The translations under genes and the position numbers were made by a program. DNA of 64,000 nucleotides, from assembly GCA_947497895.1 (NCBI GenBank), contig CANMIL010000006.1, positions 241,508 to 305,507 on the forward strand, written 5' to 3'. The first letter of the stretch is position 1; the number at the start of each line of letters is the position of its first letter. Below are positions 25,036 to 33,457 of the stretch, one piece after another. This DNA comes from an uncultured Tenacibaculum sp. (GTDB lineage: Bacteria > Bacteroidota > Bacteroidia > Flavobacteriales > Flavobacteriaceae). The notes beneath the pieces were generated by a model. That model did not search any database. It was not told the origin of the DNA and worked only from the letters and a program-made list of their open reading frames with translations.

Positions 25036-25659
25036 CTAAAGTAAATTCAAAAATTCATTTCTTGAAATTTCTCGAGCTCCTAAACTTGCCAAGTGGTCAT
25101 TGTAAACTTGGCAATCGATTAATTTGTAATTGCATTTTTTCGCCAAATGAATAAAAGCAATTTTACTCATATTACTCTCTTTACTAAACATACTTTCTCC
25201 ACAAAAAACACCATTTCCAACATCAACACCATATAAACCTCCAACAATTTTATTATTGCGCCATATCTCTATTGATTTTGCCAATCCAGCTCTATGTAAA
25301 TCTAGATAAGCCTCTTGCATATCATCTGTTATCCAAGTTCCAAATTGATCTTCTCTATTAATGTATTTACAATTGAAAATAACCTCTGCAAAGGCTTTGT
25401 TTTCAGTAATTACATAATCTTCTTTGCGAAGAATCTGTTTCATAGATTTCGATACCTTTACCTCTTCTGGAAAAAGAACCATTCTTTCATGTGGACTATA
25501 CCAAACAATAGGTTCTCCTTCATTAAACCAAGGAAAAATTCCTCTTTCATAAGCATGTTTCAGTCTTTCAACTGATAAATCTCCTCCCAACGCAATAATA
25601 CCTTCCTCTGAAGCTATACTATTTGGAGGAAACGAAATTTCCTTACCTAACCAAATCAT
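25036..25659 (-). CDS. aat: Leucyl/phenylalanyl-tRNA-protein transferase
   Basis: A 207-residue Aat enzyme, which adds Leu or Phe to proteins with N-terminal Arg or Lys to mark them for ClpS/ClpAP degradation. A TTG at 25677 allows a six-residue extension, but the ATG at 25659 gives the standard start MIWLGKEISFPP. Motifs: GIIALGGDLS, RGIFPWFNEGEPIVWYSPHER, FGTWITDDMQEAY, GGLYGVDVGNGVFCGESMFS. Length and motifs are normal. Convergent with rhlE, no clear terminator in the 188 bases between them. Confidence 0.93.
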   Translation of the reverse strand: MIWLGKEISFPPNSIASEEGIIALGGDLSVERLKHAYERGIFPWFNEGEPIVWYSPHERMVLFPEEVKVSKSMKQILRKEDYVITENKAFAEVIFNCKYINREDQFGTWITDDMQEAYLDLHRAGLAKSIEIWRNNKIVGGLYGVDVGNGVFCGESMFSKESNMSKIAFIHLAKKCNYKLIDCQVYNDHLASLGAREISRNEFLNLL

Positions 25660-25829
25660 TATACACCCTGTTACCAATATTTAATAGTCAAAAATACCAC
25701 TTTTCAACGTTATTAAATTTATACATTTTTATCTAAAAATGAAAAGTACTAAATATCGAAACTTTGAAAGCGTTTAGTGTACTTTTTAACAATAGAAATG
25801 AATGCAAATAAAGAATCATAAAAAATCCA

Positions 25830-27209
25830 TTAAAAAATCAACAAACCAAGCAAATATATAGCGCTACCTACAAGCATTGCTATTAAAGTATACGGAAGTA
25901 TTTCTCGAGCTTTCAATTTCGTTATTCCCAACAATGGCAACGCCCAAAATGGTTGTAACATATTCGTTACTTGATCACCATAGGCCATAGCCATAATTGC
26001 TTTTGGTAAAGGTACTCCCAACTGTAAAGCACTTTCAACTACAATAGGACCCTGTACCACCCATTGCCCTCCTCCACTCGGAACAAAAATATTGACTAAT
26101 CCAGCACTAAAGAAAGTAAATAACGGTAAGGTAGTCGCTGAGGAAACAGATACAAAGAAATCGGAAATTAAAGTAACCATTCCCGTGCTCTTCATAATTC
26201 CCATAATTCCGAAATACAATGGAAACTGAATCAAAATACCAGAAACATCACTAATAGATTCACCTATAGCATTTGTAAACTTTTTAAAACTTCCATGAAG
26301 AATGATTCCTAATCCCAACATAAAAAAATTGATAAGGTTAGGTGTGATTTTTAAAGCGAGTATATCCTCTGAATATCGATAACAAAAGGCTATCAAAATT
26401 ACTAGACCAAAAATATAAGCTAACCATTTCGAACTATCCAACTTTTCCGCCTGAGTCTTTCCTTTTTCTTCTGAATGCAAATCATACTCAGGCAAGTTAA
26501 TTGAAGTAGCCTTAGATTTCTTTCCTAGAAAGTAAAATGTGAAAGTAACTCCAATAAGCACCAATAAAAAAATGAGCAGATTCCACCAACTAAAAACAGT
26601 TTCCGAATAATCAATCAGCTCAGGGATTCGATCTAAAATTTCTTCTGAAGAAACAGATTTCATGATACTTTTAATATGACCAGACTCATTGATTTTGATT
26701 GGTGCCGACCCCGAGATACCTCCATGCCATACCATAAGACCAACATAACCAGCTGCACCTATTATTGGATAATTCAGAGGAATATTTCTCGATTGAGCAT
26801 GTTCAGCTACTTTTCTTGCTAATAAGGCACCAAAAATTAATCCTAAACCCCAATTAAAAAAAGCTACTAGCATGGTGGTACAACTAACAATTGCAGCAGA
26901 AGTAGCTGTATTCGTACAATATTTCGTTACATGAAGAATTAAATTACTTACAGGCTTACTCAACACCAAAACATGTCCTAAGACTAATATCAACATCATT
27001 TGATAGGCAAACACTAACAAACCATTCGTCCAAACTCCTTTTTCCCAAAATGATAAAACGTCCAATGCATATTCAGCTATATTACTACCCTCAGGTTTTG
27101 TAAATAACACTCCTAATACAAATGTTACTAAGGTTAATAAAATGGCTATTGTAAATGGAGAAGGCAAGTATTTTTTAAATACATTTTCTATCAATTGAGT
27201 AATCTTCAT
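25830..27209 (-). CDS. Short-chain fatty acid transporter, AtoE family
   Basis: A 459-residue polytopic inner-membrane protein with about 10-12 hydrophobic helices. The order of segments MKITQLIENVFKKYLPSPF, NWGLGLIFGALLARKVAEHA, then PLFTFFSAGLVNIFVPSGGG and QWVVQGPIVVESA matches the AtoE short-chain fatty acid transporter family. It probably moves short-chain carboxylates such as acetoacetate or butyrate. Monocistronic, divergent from the COG2509 gene. Confidence 0.88.
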   Translation of the reverse strand: MKITQLIENVFKKYLPSPFTIAILLTLVTFVLGVLFTKPEGSNIAEYALDVLSFWEKGVWTNGLLVFAYQMMLILVLGHVLVLSKPVSNLILHVTKYCTNTATSAAIVSCTTMLVAFFNWGLGLIFGALLARKVAEHAQSRNIPLNYPIIGAAGYVGLMVWHGGISGSAPIKINESGHIKSIMKSVSSEEILDRIPELIDYSETVFSWWNLLIFLLVLIGVTFTFYFLGKKSKATSINLPEYDLHSEEKGKTQAEKLDSSKWLAYIFGLVILIAFCYRYSEDILALKITPNLINFFMLGLGIILHGSFKKFTNAIGESISDVSGILIQFPLYFGIMGIMKSTGMVTLISDFFVSVSSATTLPLFTFFSAGLVNIFVPSGGGQWVVQGPIVVESALQLGVPLPKAIMAMAYGDQVTNMLQPFWALPLLGITKLKAREILPYTLIAMLVGSAIYLLGLLIF

Positions 27210-27262
27210 TGTTTAAAGTTTGATTTGATAAAAATAATCAAATAGACTAAATTGTTTTGACT

Positions 27263-27270
27263 AGTTTTGC
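27263..27270 (+). promoter_or_regulatory. Promoter -7 element almost touching the start codon
   Basis: TAGTTTTG matches TAnnTTTG and ends 3 bases before ATG ATG at 27274. Transcription would begin at or within the start codons, pointing to a leaderless mRNA. Confidence 0.5.
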
Positions 27271-27273
27271 AGC

Positions 27274-28830
27274 ATGATGAAAGAACTTCAACTACGTGTT
27301 AATTTAACAGAAGAAAGAATAGAAAATATTCTTAAAAAGAAAGCTGCTAAAAAATTAGGGATACGAGCAAATGAAATTACAAGTGTTAAAGTACTTCGTA
27401 AATCAATTGATGCTCGTAAAAAAGAAGTTATTTTCAATTATAAAGTAGGTGTTTATATTAACGAACCTGCACCTCAAAGTACAGAATATCAATTTGATTA
27501 TAAAGATGTTTCGAATGCTAAAGAAGTTCATATAATCGGTTTTGGTCCTGCGGGAATGTATGCAGCTCTTCGATGTATTGAACTTGGTTACAAACCCATT
27601 GTTCTTGAAAGAGGTAAAAATGTTCAGGATCGAAGACGTGATTTAAGGGCCATAAATCAGTTTCATGAGGTAAATGACGATTCGAACTATTGTTTTGGTG
27701 AAGGTGGTGCTGGCACCTATTCGGATGGAAAACTTTATACTCGAAGCTTAAAACGTGGAGATGTTAGACGTATTTTTGAAAATCTAGTGTATCATGGTGC
27801 TACCGAAGAAATTCTAATCGATGCACATCCACATATTGGTACAAACAAACTTCCGAAAATAATTAAAAACATTCGTGAAACTATTTTACATTTTGGTGGT
27901 GAAGTACATTTTGAATCACGAGTTGTTGATTTTGTTGTAAAAAATAATGAGCTTAAAGCCATTCAATTACAAAATGGTAAAGAACTATCTGTTAATGCAG
28001 TAATTTTGGCAACGGGACATTCTGCACGAGATGTTTACGAGCTTCTTAATAGAAAGAATATTCTTCTAAAAGCAAAGTCATTCGCTATGGGAGTTCGTGT
28101 AGAACACCCTCAAGAATTAATCGATCAAATTCAATACAGCTGCTCTGGTGAAAGAGATGAACTTTTACCTGCTGCTGCCTATAATTTAGTTCATCAGGTT
28201 AATAACAGAGGTGTTTACTCTTTTTGTATGTGTCCTGGTGGATTTATTGTTCCTGCCGCTACTGCAAATGGTGAAGTGGTAGTTAACGGAATGTCGCCAT
28301 CGAGAAGGAATAACAAATTCGCAAACTCTGGAATTGTTGTCGAAATAAATGTAGATAAAGATTTACCTAAATACGAGGAGTTTGGTGTGTTCAAAGGACT
28401 TCAGTTTCAAAAAGACTTGGAAAAACTGGCTTTTAACGCTGGTGGAAGAACACAAACCGCCCCTGCCCAAAGACTCACTGATTTTGTGGAAGGGCGACTA
28501 TCAACAAGTTTAAACGAAACTTCCTATCAACCAGGATTAAATTCTTCTCCTTTACACTCGTTACTTCCAAAAATAATTGGTGGTAGATTAAGAAAAGGAT
28601 TCGCTGCATTCGGTAAAAAAATGCATGGATACTATACTGAAGAAGCCAATATTGTAGGTGTTGAATCACGTACCTCTTCACCAGTAAATATTCCCAGAAA
28701 AGAAAACTTAGAACATCCCGAAATTAAAGGTCTTTTTCCTTGCGGTGAAGGTGGTGGATATGCTGGTGGAATTATTTCAGCTGCTATGGATGGTGAACGT
28801 TGTGCAGAAGCTGCCACCCAATTATTATAA
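27274..28830 (+). CDS. FAD-dependent dehydrogenase of COG2509 type
   Basis: A 518-residue flavoprotein. After an ~80-residue N-terminal alpha/beta extension, the FAD-binding motif HIIGFGPAGMYAALRC appears near residue 88, followed by VLERGKNVQDRRRD, GEGGAGTYSDGKL and the C-terminal CGEGGGYAGGIISAAMDG, which closes the FAD site. This whole pattern is the uncharacterised FAD-dependent dehydrogenase family COG2509. Two ATG codons in tandem (27274, 27277); with the promoter so close, the second could be used in a leaderless transcript. Substrate unknown. Confidence 0.9.
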   Translation: MMKELQLRVNLTEERIENILKKKAAKKLGIRANEITSVKVLRKSIDARKKEVIFNYKVGVYINEPAPQSTEYQFDYKDVSNAKEVHIIGFGPAGMYAALRCIELGYKPIVLERGKNVQDRRRDLRAINQFHEVNDDSNYCFGEGGAGTYSDGKLYTRSLKRGDVRRIFENLVYHGATEEILIDAHPHIGTNKLPKIIKNIRETILHFGGEVHFESRVVDFVVKNNELKAIQLQNGKELSVNAVILATGHSARDVYELLNRKNILLKAKSFAMGVRVEHPQELIDQIQYSCSGERDELLPAAAYNLVHQVNNRGVYSFCMCPGGFIVPAATANGEVVVNGMSPSRRNNKFANSGIVVEINVDKDLPKYEEFGVFKGLQFQKDLEKLAFNAGGRTQTAPAQRLTDFVEGRLSTSLNETSYQPGLNSSPLHSLLPKIIGGRLRKGFAAFGKKMHGYYTEEANIVGVESRTSSPVNIPRKENLEHPEIKGLFPCGEGGGYAGGIISAAMDGERCAEAATQLL

Positions 28831-28845
28831 TTATAACATTATTTG

Positions 28846-28877
28846 TTTGATTTATCTGCGATTACCTCGTATTTTTG
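28846..28877 (+). promoter_or_regulatory. Promoter of VTT-domain gene
   Basis: TTTG at 28846-28849, 20 bases, then TATTTTTG at 28870-28877: a full Bacteroidetes-type promoter. Confidence 0.7.
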
Positions 28878-28910
28878 CAGGCTCTAAGAACAGAGTGAAA
28901 AAGGTATCGG

Positions 28911-29540
28911 ATGAAAAATAATAAGAAAGAAAGGAAAAAGAACAAGACCCCCAAAGCAAAAAGGCTTCATGTTTATTATAAGCGAACTGGCTTTTATATG
29001 TTCATATGGGAGAGCTTGAAAAAAGCTTTTTGGCCTATTGTTGCCGTAGTTGTTGGACTAATTCTCTTCAATAAATATGTTTATAATATTAATGATGGTC
29101 TTCAGGCAATGACTGAAACTTTCTCAAGAGCAGGAGTTTTAATTACATTTTTTATTTCTGAAACTATATTAGGGTTAATTCCACCTGAGATTTTCATCGC
29201 ATGGTCGAAAAAAACATCTGAGCCAGTTTTGAATCTTTCAATACTAGCTTTCTTATCGTATTCAGGAGGAATCATCTCTTATTTTATAGGAAGATCAGCT
29301 CTTAAAATAAAATCTGTAAAACAATACTTGGAAGTTAAAATGGCCAAGCATTTAAAAAACACCAGTAAATGGGGAGGTTTTTTAATTTTGGTTGGTGCAC
29401 TTTTACCGCTTCCTTTTTCAATTAGCTGTATGACAGCAGGGATGATAAAGTACCCTTTCAAAGGAGTGGTTGTTTTTGGACTATTCCGTTTTTTACGTTT
29501 TGCCATTTATGCATGGGCTATTTTTAGCATGGTTAGCTAA
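28911..29540 (+). CDS. VTT/DedA-like membrane protein
   Basis: A 209-residue inner-membrane protein with a very basic N-terminus (Lys/Arg-rich first 30 residues) and about five hydrophobic segments. The segment ETILGLIPPEIFIAWSK, then YFIGRSALK, and GALLPLPFSISCMTAGM have the pattern of the VTT (DedA/TMEM41) superfamily, whose members act as lipid scramblases. Two terminators follow at 29566-29614 and 29651-29684. Confidence 0.78.
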   Translation: MKNNKKERKKNKTPKAKRLHVYYKRTGFYMFIWESLKKAFWPIVAVVVGLILFNKYVYNINDGLQAMTETFSRAGVLITFFISETILGLIPPEIFIAWSKKTSEPVLNLSILAFLSYSGGIISYFIGRSALKIKSVKQYLEVKMAKHLKNTSKWGGFLILVGALLPLPFSISCMTAGMIKYPFKGVVVFGLFRFLRFAIYAWAIFSMVS

Positions 29541-29565
29541 AGGATAACTCTTTTATATAAAAAAC

Positions 29566-29614
29566 AACACCGTAATTGATTTTGATTTAAATCTTATCAA
29601 TTACGGTGTTTTAT
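29566..29614 (+). terminator. Hairpin terminator after VTT gene
   Basis: 15-bp stem AACACCGTAATTGAT (29566-29580) / ATCAATTACGGTGTT (29596-29610), 15-base loop, short T/A tail. Confidence 0.75.
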
Positions 29615-29650
29615 ATATATACCCTTCTTAAAAGTCTATATTTTTAGCTA

Positions 29651-29684
29651 AAACCTTCTAGTTTTTATCCTAGAAGGTTTGTTT
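29651..29684 (+). terminator. Second hairpin
   Basis: 11-bp stem AAACCTTCTAG (29651-29661) / CTAGAAGGTTT (29670-29680) followed by GTTT. Confidence 0.65.
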
Positions 29685-29810
29685 CCCCTTAAATTAATCC
29701 TCATTAGCTGAGAAATAATACTACAAATATAAGTCGCGTTCTCTTGTTAAAAAATGTGTTTTCCGTTAAATAAAATGTAATTTTCCGCAGAATTCCTTAA
29801 TTTTTTCACA

Positions 29811-29835
29811 AAAAAAAGAGCGTTCAACGCTCTTT
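29811..29835 (-). terminator. Intrinsic terminator after DUF3127 gene
   Basis: 8-bp stem AAAGAGCG (29815-29822) / CGCTCTTT (29828-29835), loop of 5; the minus strand carries a T-run from 29817 down to 29811. Confidence 0.8.
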
Positions 29836-29863
29836 CTCTATATTTCTTATATTCTATGTTTAC

Positions 29864-30232
29864 TTAGAATGGTAAATCATCTGGCTCATTATCTGAAGAT
29901 AAATCTGGAGCTGGAGCAAAATTATCTGCTGGAGGAATGTTTTGAGAAGCTGCTTGAGCTAAGTTCTCAATTCTCCATCCTTGAACAGAATTAAAGTATT
30001 TTGCCTCTCCTTGTGGGTTAATCCACTCTCTACCTCTTAAATTAATCGAAACTTTTACATCTTGTCCTACTTGATAAGTATCTAACAAATCACATTTATC
30101 TTGAATAAATTCAATCAAAATCATTTGAGGATATTGCTCATCTGTAGTTACCACTAATTCACGCTTTCTAAATCCGTTACTTCCGAAGGTTTGTGTTTCG
30201 TTGATTAATTTAATTTTACCAATTACTTCCAT
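29864..30232 (-). CDS. DUF3127 OB-fold protein with SSB-like acidic tail
   Basis: A 122-residue protein. Residues 1-95 are the DUF3127 domain (GKIKLINETQTFGSNGFRKR, then ILIEFIQDKCDLLD and VQGWRIE), predicted to be an OB-like fold as in single-stranded DNA-binding proteins. A low-complexity linker follows and the chain ends DNEPDDLPF, closely resembling the acidic tip of bacterial SSB (DDDIPF type) that recruits repair proteins. This suggests an accessory ssDNA-binding protein. It lies 7 bases after the flavin reductase gene, in a two-gene unit. Confidence 0.82.
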   Translation of the reverse strand: MEVIGKIKLINETQTFGSNGFRKRELVVTTDEQYPQMILIEFIQDKCDLLDTYQVGQDVKVSINLRGREWINPQGEAKYFNSVQGWRIENLAQAASQNIPPADNFAPAPDLSSDNEPDDLPF

Positions 30233-30239
30233 TACTTTT

Positions 30240-31100
30240 CTATTTTAATAAAAGTACTTTCCAAGCACTTTCTACGTCGTTATTTTCTAAATACTCTTGT
30301 GCAAAAGTATGCTTTTTTTCTTCAGATACACCAACAAACTGCTGATGTTCTTTAGCAAAGTTATTAACATCATCTTCAGTCGGAAGCTGCTCTACATTAC
30401 CCAACATTCCCAAATTGTTACCTGTTAACACCTTACTATTTTTAATTTCGAAAGGAATTTGATCTACGCCCATTCCTAGTGTTGACAACGGCTTCGGGAT
30501 TTCAAAGAAACCATCTCTTGCTCTACTATAGTAACTCCCTCCTGCTCTGGCAACTAAGTCTATTTTATACTGATCAATACTTCCATCCTCTGCTAAAACA
30601 TCTTCGTTAATGTGCAGTTTAACCACTTCACAAACAATTAAGTTTCCTGCTCCACCTTCATTTCCTGTGTAGATAATATCATTTACTTTACACTCAAACT
30701 GCACTGGAGATTCAGCTACTCTAAACGGTTTCACTTCATCCGATGGCAACATTGTTAAACCAGCCTTCTCAAATTCGTTAACTCCTTTTGGATACATTGT
30801 ACTACTCAACGACATTTGTTGTACAATATCGTAGTTCACAATATTAATAACCACCTCTTTTGTTGCTTCAGCATTATCTAACGTGTGTTTTGTAGTATTT
30901 GCACGAACACTTCTCGCTGGAGAAAAAATCATGATTGGAGGATTTGCTCCAAAAACATTAAAAAAACTAAAAGGAGATAAATTAGGAACACCATTTTCAT
31001 CGACAGTACTAGCAAATGCTATAGGTCTTGGGGCCACAGCCCCAAGCAAATACCCATGTAATTTTGGCGTTGGAATATTCTTAGGATCTATTGATAACAT
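30240..31100 (-). CDS. Flavin reductase-like domain protein
   Basis: A 286-residue protein of the FMN-binding split-barrel family. The segments YLLGAVAPRPIAFASTVDEN, NLSPFSFFNVFGANPP and MIFSPARS at the N-terminus are the conserved flavin-binding region; FECKVNDIIY and VICEVVKLHI follow. Such proteins reduce FMN or use it as a bound cofactor in oxidoreduction. The C-terminal ~90 residues are the extension typical of the flavobacterial group. It is upstream of the DUF3127 gene on the same strand. Confidence 0.88.
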   Translation of the reverse strand: MLSIDPKNIPTPKLHGYLLGAVAPRPIAFASTVDENGVPNLSPFSFFNVFGANPPIMIFSPARSVRANTTKHTLDNAEATKEVVINIVNYDIVQQMSLSSTMYPKGVNEFEKAGLTMLPSDEVKPFRVAESPVQFECKVNDIIYTGNEGGAGNLIVCEVVKLHINEDVLAEDGSIDQYKIDLVARAGGSYYSRARDGFFEIPKPLSTLGMGVDQIPFEIKNSKVLTGNNLGMLGNVEQLPTEDDVNNFAKEHQQFVGVSEEKKHTFAQEYLENNDVESAWKVLLLK

Positions 31101-31164
31101 TGTTCTTTTATTTTAGTGTAAATATACTACAGTTTCCAATAAGAAGTTATACCTAAGAATAGTT

Positions 31165-31172
31165 TATATTTG
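31165..31172 (+). promoter_or_regulatory. Promoter -7 element next to the start codon
   Basis: TATATTTG matches TAnnTTTG and ends 4 bases before the ATG of the histidine kinase at 31177, suggesting leaderless transcription. Confidence 0.5.
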
Positions 31173-31176
31173 ACAT

Positions 31177-32325
31177 ATGAGTTTTTTCCGCAATAACTTT
31201 TGGCTTAAACGAATTGCCATTTTTGCTTCTTTTATTATTGTTTTATTAATTCTATGGAATACCTATATTTTCTTTCAAAAGTTTAAAGAAGAAGAGCGTA
31301 CGAAAATGGAATTATATGCTTCTGCAAATCAAGAATTAAACAATTCGGATTTAGATACGGACATTACAATATTGATGAAGATAATTGATAACAATAAAAA
31401 TATTCCAGCTATTCTTACTGATGCCAATGGAAATATTTTGGGTAGTAAAAACTTAGACAGTGTAAAAAGTTTAGATTCATTATATCTCAAAAAACAACTT
31501 ACTCTAATGAAAAATCAAAACGAGCCCATTGAAGTAAGTTATAAAAACACCCAAAAAACATATGTTTATTACCGGAACTCTGATTTATTGTATAAATTAA
31601 AATATTATCCTCTAGCCTTGCTGCTAATTTTGGCTTTGTTTTTAACCATCATTTACATGGTTTTTAAATCAAATAAAATTGCGGAGCAAAACAAACTATG
31701 GACAGGAATGGCTAAGGAAACCGCTCATCAAATTGGTACTCCCTTATCGTCTTTACTAGGTTGGATTGAAATTTTACGTGCTGAAGAAGTCAATGAGATG
31801 TATGTCGAAGAGATTGAAAAGGATGTTGATCGCTTAAATATAATTGCTAACAGATTTTCTAAAATTGGATCTTTACCTAACTTACAGGAACAAGATATTG
31901 TTTGTGAAACAAAGAAGGTTTTCACCTATTTAAAATCTCGTAGCTCAAAACAAGTACAGTTTTCATTTAGTTCACCCGATTCTCCAATTAAATCAAGAAT
32001 TAGTGTCGAACTATTTGGATGGGTTATAGAAAATCTTATCAAAAATGCTATTGATGCGATGGCTGGTAAAGGAGAAATAAATGTAGATATTAAAGAAGCT
32101 TCCAAAAACGTAATTATTCATATATCCGATACAGGAAAAGGAATTCCTAAATCGCAGTTTTCAAATGTATTTAAACCTGGGTTTACCACGAAAAAACGCG
32201 GTTGGGGACTTGGTCTCTCGCTTTCTAAAAGGATCGTAGAAAGCTACCATAAAGGAAAGATATTTGTTCAAAAGTCCGAACTCGGTAAAGGAACTACTTT
32301 TGAAATACAGTTAAATAGAGTCTAG
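31177..32325 (+). CDS. Sensor histidine kinase
   Basis: A 382-residue two-component kinase. It has an N-terminal membrane helix (about 11-30), a ~110-residue periplasmic sensor segment, a second helix (about 145-165), then the phosphoacceptor helix with AKETAHQIGTPLSSLLGW (His in AHQIGTP) and the ATPase domain with ENLIKNAIDAM (N box), ISDTGKGIP (G1) and GWGLGLSLSKRI (G2). No HAMP domain. No response regulator gene is next to it, so it is an orphan in this window. Signal unknown. Confidence 0.92.
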   Translation: MSFFRNNFWLKRIAIFASFIIVLLILWNTYIFFQKFKEEERTKMELYASANQELNNSDLDTDITILMKIIDNNKNIPAILTDANGNILGSKNLDSVKSLDSLYLKKQLTLMKNQNEPIEVSYKNTQKTYVYYRNSDLLYKLKYYPLALLLILALFLTIIYMVFKSNKIAEQNKLWTGMAKETAHQIGTPLSSLLGWIEILRAEEVNEMYVEEIEKDVDRLNIIANRFSKIGSLPNLQEQDIVCETKKVFTYLKSRSSKQVQFSFSSPDSPIKSRISVELFGWVIENLIKNAIDAMAGKGEINVDIKEASKNVIIHISDTGKGIPKSQFSNVFKPGFTTKKRGWGLGLSLSKRIVESYHKGKIFVQKSELGKGTTFEIQLNRV

Positions 32326-32363
32326 TTTTTAATGCTTTAAACCCTATTTAACTGTGTACTTTT

Positions 32364-32756
32364 TTATTGAAAGTTACGTGAGATTTTTCCCGCAATTGTA
32401 AAAAACTCATCTGTAGATAATTTCGCTTTTGAAATAAAACGCATATCGTCCATTTTATTAATAGGAATTAAATGCACATGTACATGAGGTACCTCTAAAC
32501 CGATAACACTCATTCCAACTCGTTCACAGTCCACACTCTTTTCAATTGCTTTAGCAACACGGTAAGAAAAAGCCATTAAACCGCTGTACTCCTCTTCTGA
32601 TAAATCGAATAACTTATTCTCTTCTCTTTTTGGAATAACCAAGGTATGCCCAGGAGCATTTGGATTAATATCTAGAAAAGCAAAAAAGTTTTCATCTTCT
32701 GCAATCTTATATGATGGAATTTCTCCTTGAATGATTTTTGTAAATATACTAGCCAT
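32364..32756 (-). CDS. HIT family protein
   Basis: A 130-residue histidine-triad protein. The motif VPHVHVHLIPI provides the catalytic His triad (HxHxH). The N-terminal IFTKIIQGEIPSYKIAED and GHTLVIPKRE are typical of the Hint/HinT branch, which hydrolyse nucleoside phosphoramidates and adenylates. Downstream of greA on the same strand, separated by a terminator (32805-32845). Confidence 0.92.
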   Translation of the reverse strand: MASIFTKIIQGEIPSYKIAEDENFFAFLDINPNAPGHTLVIPKREENKLFDLSEEEYSGLMAFSYRVAKAIEKSVDCERVGMSVIGLEVPHVHVHLIPINKMDDMRFISKAKLSTDEFFTIAGKISRNFQ

Positions 32757-32804
32757 AATAGTTTTAAGTTTAATTTTTTCTCAATTAGTTAGCTCTGGGT
32801 AAAG

Positions 32805-32845
32805 TTAAAAAAGAAATCGAGTTTTAGTTTCCCAAAACTCGATTT
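32805..32845 (-). terminator. Intrinsic terminator after greA
   Basis: 12-bp stem AAATCGAGTTTT (32814-32825) / AAAACTCGATTT (32834-32845), 8-base loop; on the minus strand a T-rich run follows. Confidence 0.8.
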
Positions 32846-32874
32846 TCAATTTTAATTTTTTATTATAATTTCTT

Positions 32875-33348
32875 CTAGCGAGAGATATCCACTATTTCAA
32901 ATTTCATAATACCATTTGGAACTTGTATCTCAGCTAAATCTCCAGCTTCCTTACCTAATAAACCTTTTCCTATAGGCGAGTTAACCGATAGTTTTCCATT
33001 TTTAATATCGCTTTCACTATCCGCAACTAAGGTATAAGTAAACTCCATATTATTCACTGTATTTTTAATCTTTACAATAGAATGGATTAACACCTTAGAA
33101 GTATCAAGTTCGCTTTCATCTATAATTCTAGCACTGGCAACCACATTTTTTAATTTTGCAATCTTAGTTTCTAATAACGATTGCTCTTCTTTTGCGGCAT
33201 GATATTCGGCATTTTCACTTAAATCTCCTTTATCTCTGGCATCCGCTATCTCTTGTGACACACGAGGTCTTTCCACCTGCTCTAAGTGTGCTAATTCATC
33301 TTTTAACTTTTTAAGTCCTTCTTCTGTATAATAAGATACGTCGCTCAT
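32875..33348 (-). CDS. greA: Transcription elongation factor GreA
   Basis: A 157-residue GreA, normal length. It promotes transcript cleavage by stalled RNA polymerase. The N-terminal coiled coil has YTEEGLKKLKDELAHLE and RDKGDLSENAEYHAAKEEQ, where the acidic tip residues (Asp, Glu in DLSENAEY) reach the polymerase active site; the C-terminal domain ends with NSPIGKGLLGKEAGD. A promoter at 33399-33406 and a terminator-like hairpin at 33364-33392 sit directly upstream (see findings). Confidence 0.95.
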   Translation of the reverse strand: MSDVSYYTEEGLKKLKDELAHLEQVERPRVSQEIADARDKGDLSENAEYHAAKEEQSLLETKIAKLKNVVASARIIDESELDTSKVLIHSIVKIKNTVNNMEFTYTLVADSESDIKNGKLSVNSPIGKGLLGKEAGDLAEIQVPNGIMKFEIVDISR

Positions 33349-33363
33349 AACTTCTTTAAATTT

Positions 33364-33392
33364 AAAAATCTCATTCCCTTTGGGATGAGATT
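33364..33392 (-). terminator. Terminator-like hairpin in the greA leader
   Basis: On the minus strand AATCTCAT-CCC, loop AAA, GGG-(A)-ATGAGATT, one unpaired base, then a run of T. It ends about 15 bases before the greA start codon and begins near the predicted transcript start. Confidence 0.55.
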
Positions 33393-33398
33393 GTCTTA

Positions 33399-33406
33399 CA
33401 AATGTA
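33399..33406 (-). promoter_or_regulatory. Promoter -7 element of greA
   Basis: TACATTTG on the minus strand fits TAnnTTTG. Predicted transcript start is about 33393, giving a leader of about 45 nucleotides. Confidence 0.5.
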
Positions 33407-33457
33407 CAAAATTTTCGTAAATTCGTAACGTTATGTTTACATCTATATACTTAACAA

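Larger units (their letters stand above)
29541..29863. other. Intergenic stretch of 323 bases
   Basis: Holds three hairpins (two forward-facing terminators and one for the minus-strand DUF3127 gene) and about 100 bases of AT-rich sequence without a recognisable gene. Confidence 0.6.
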
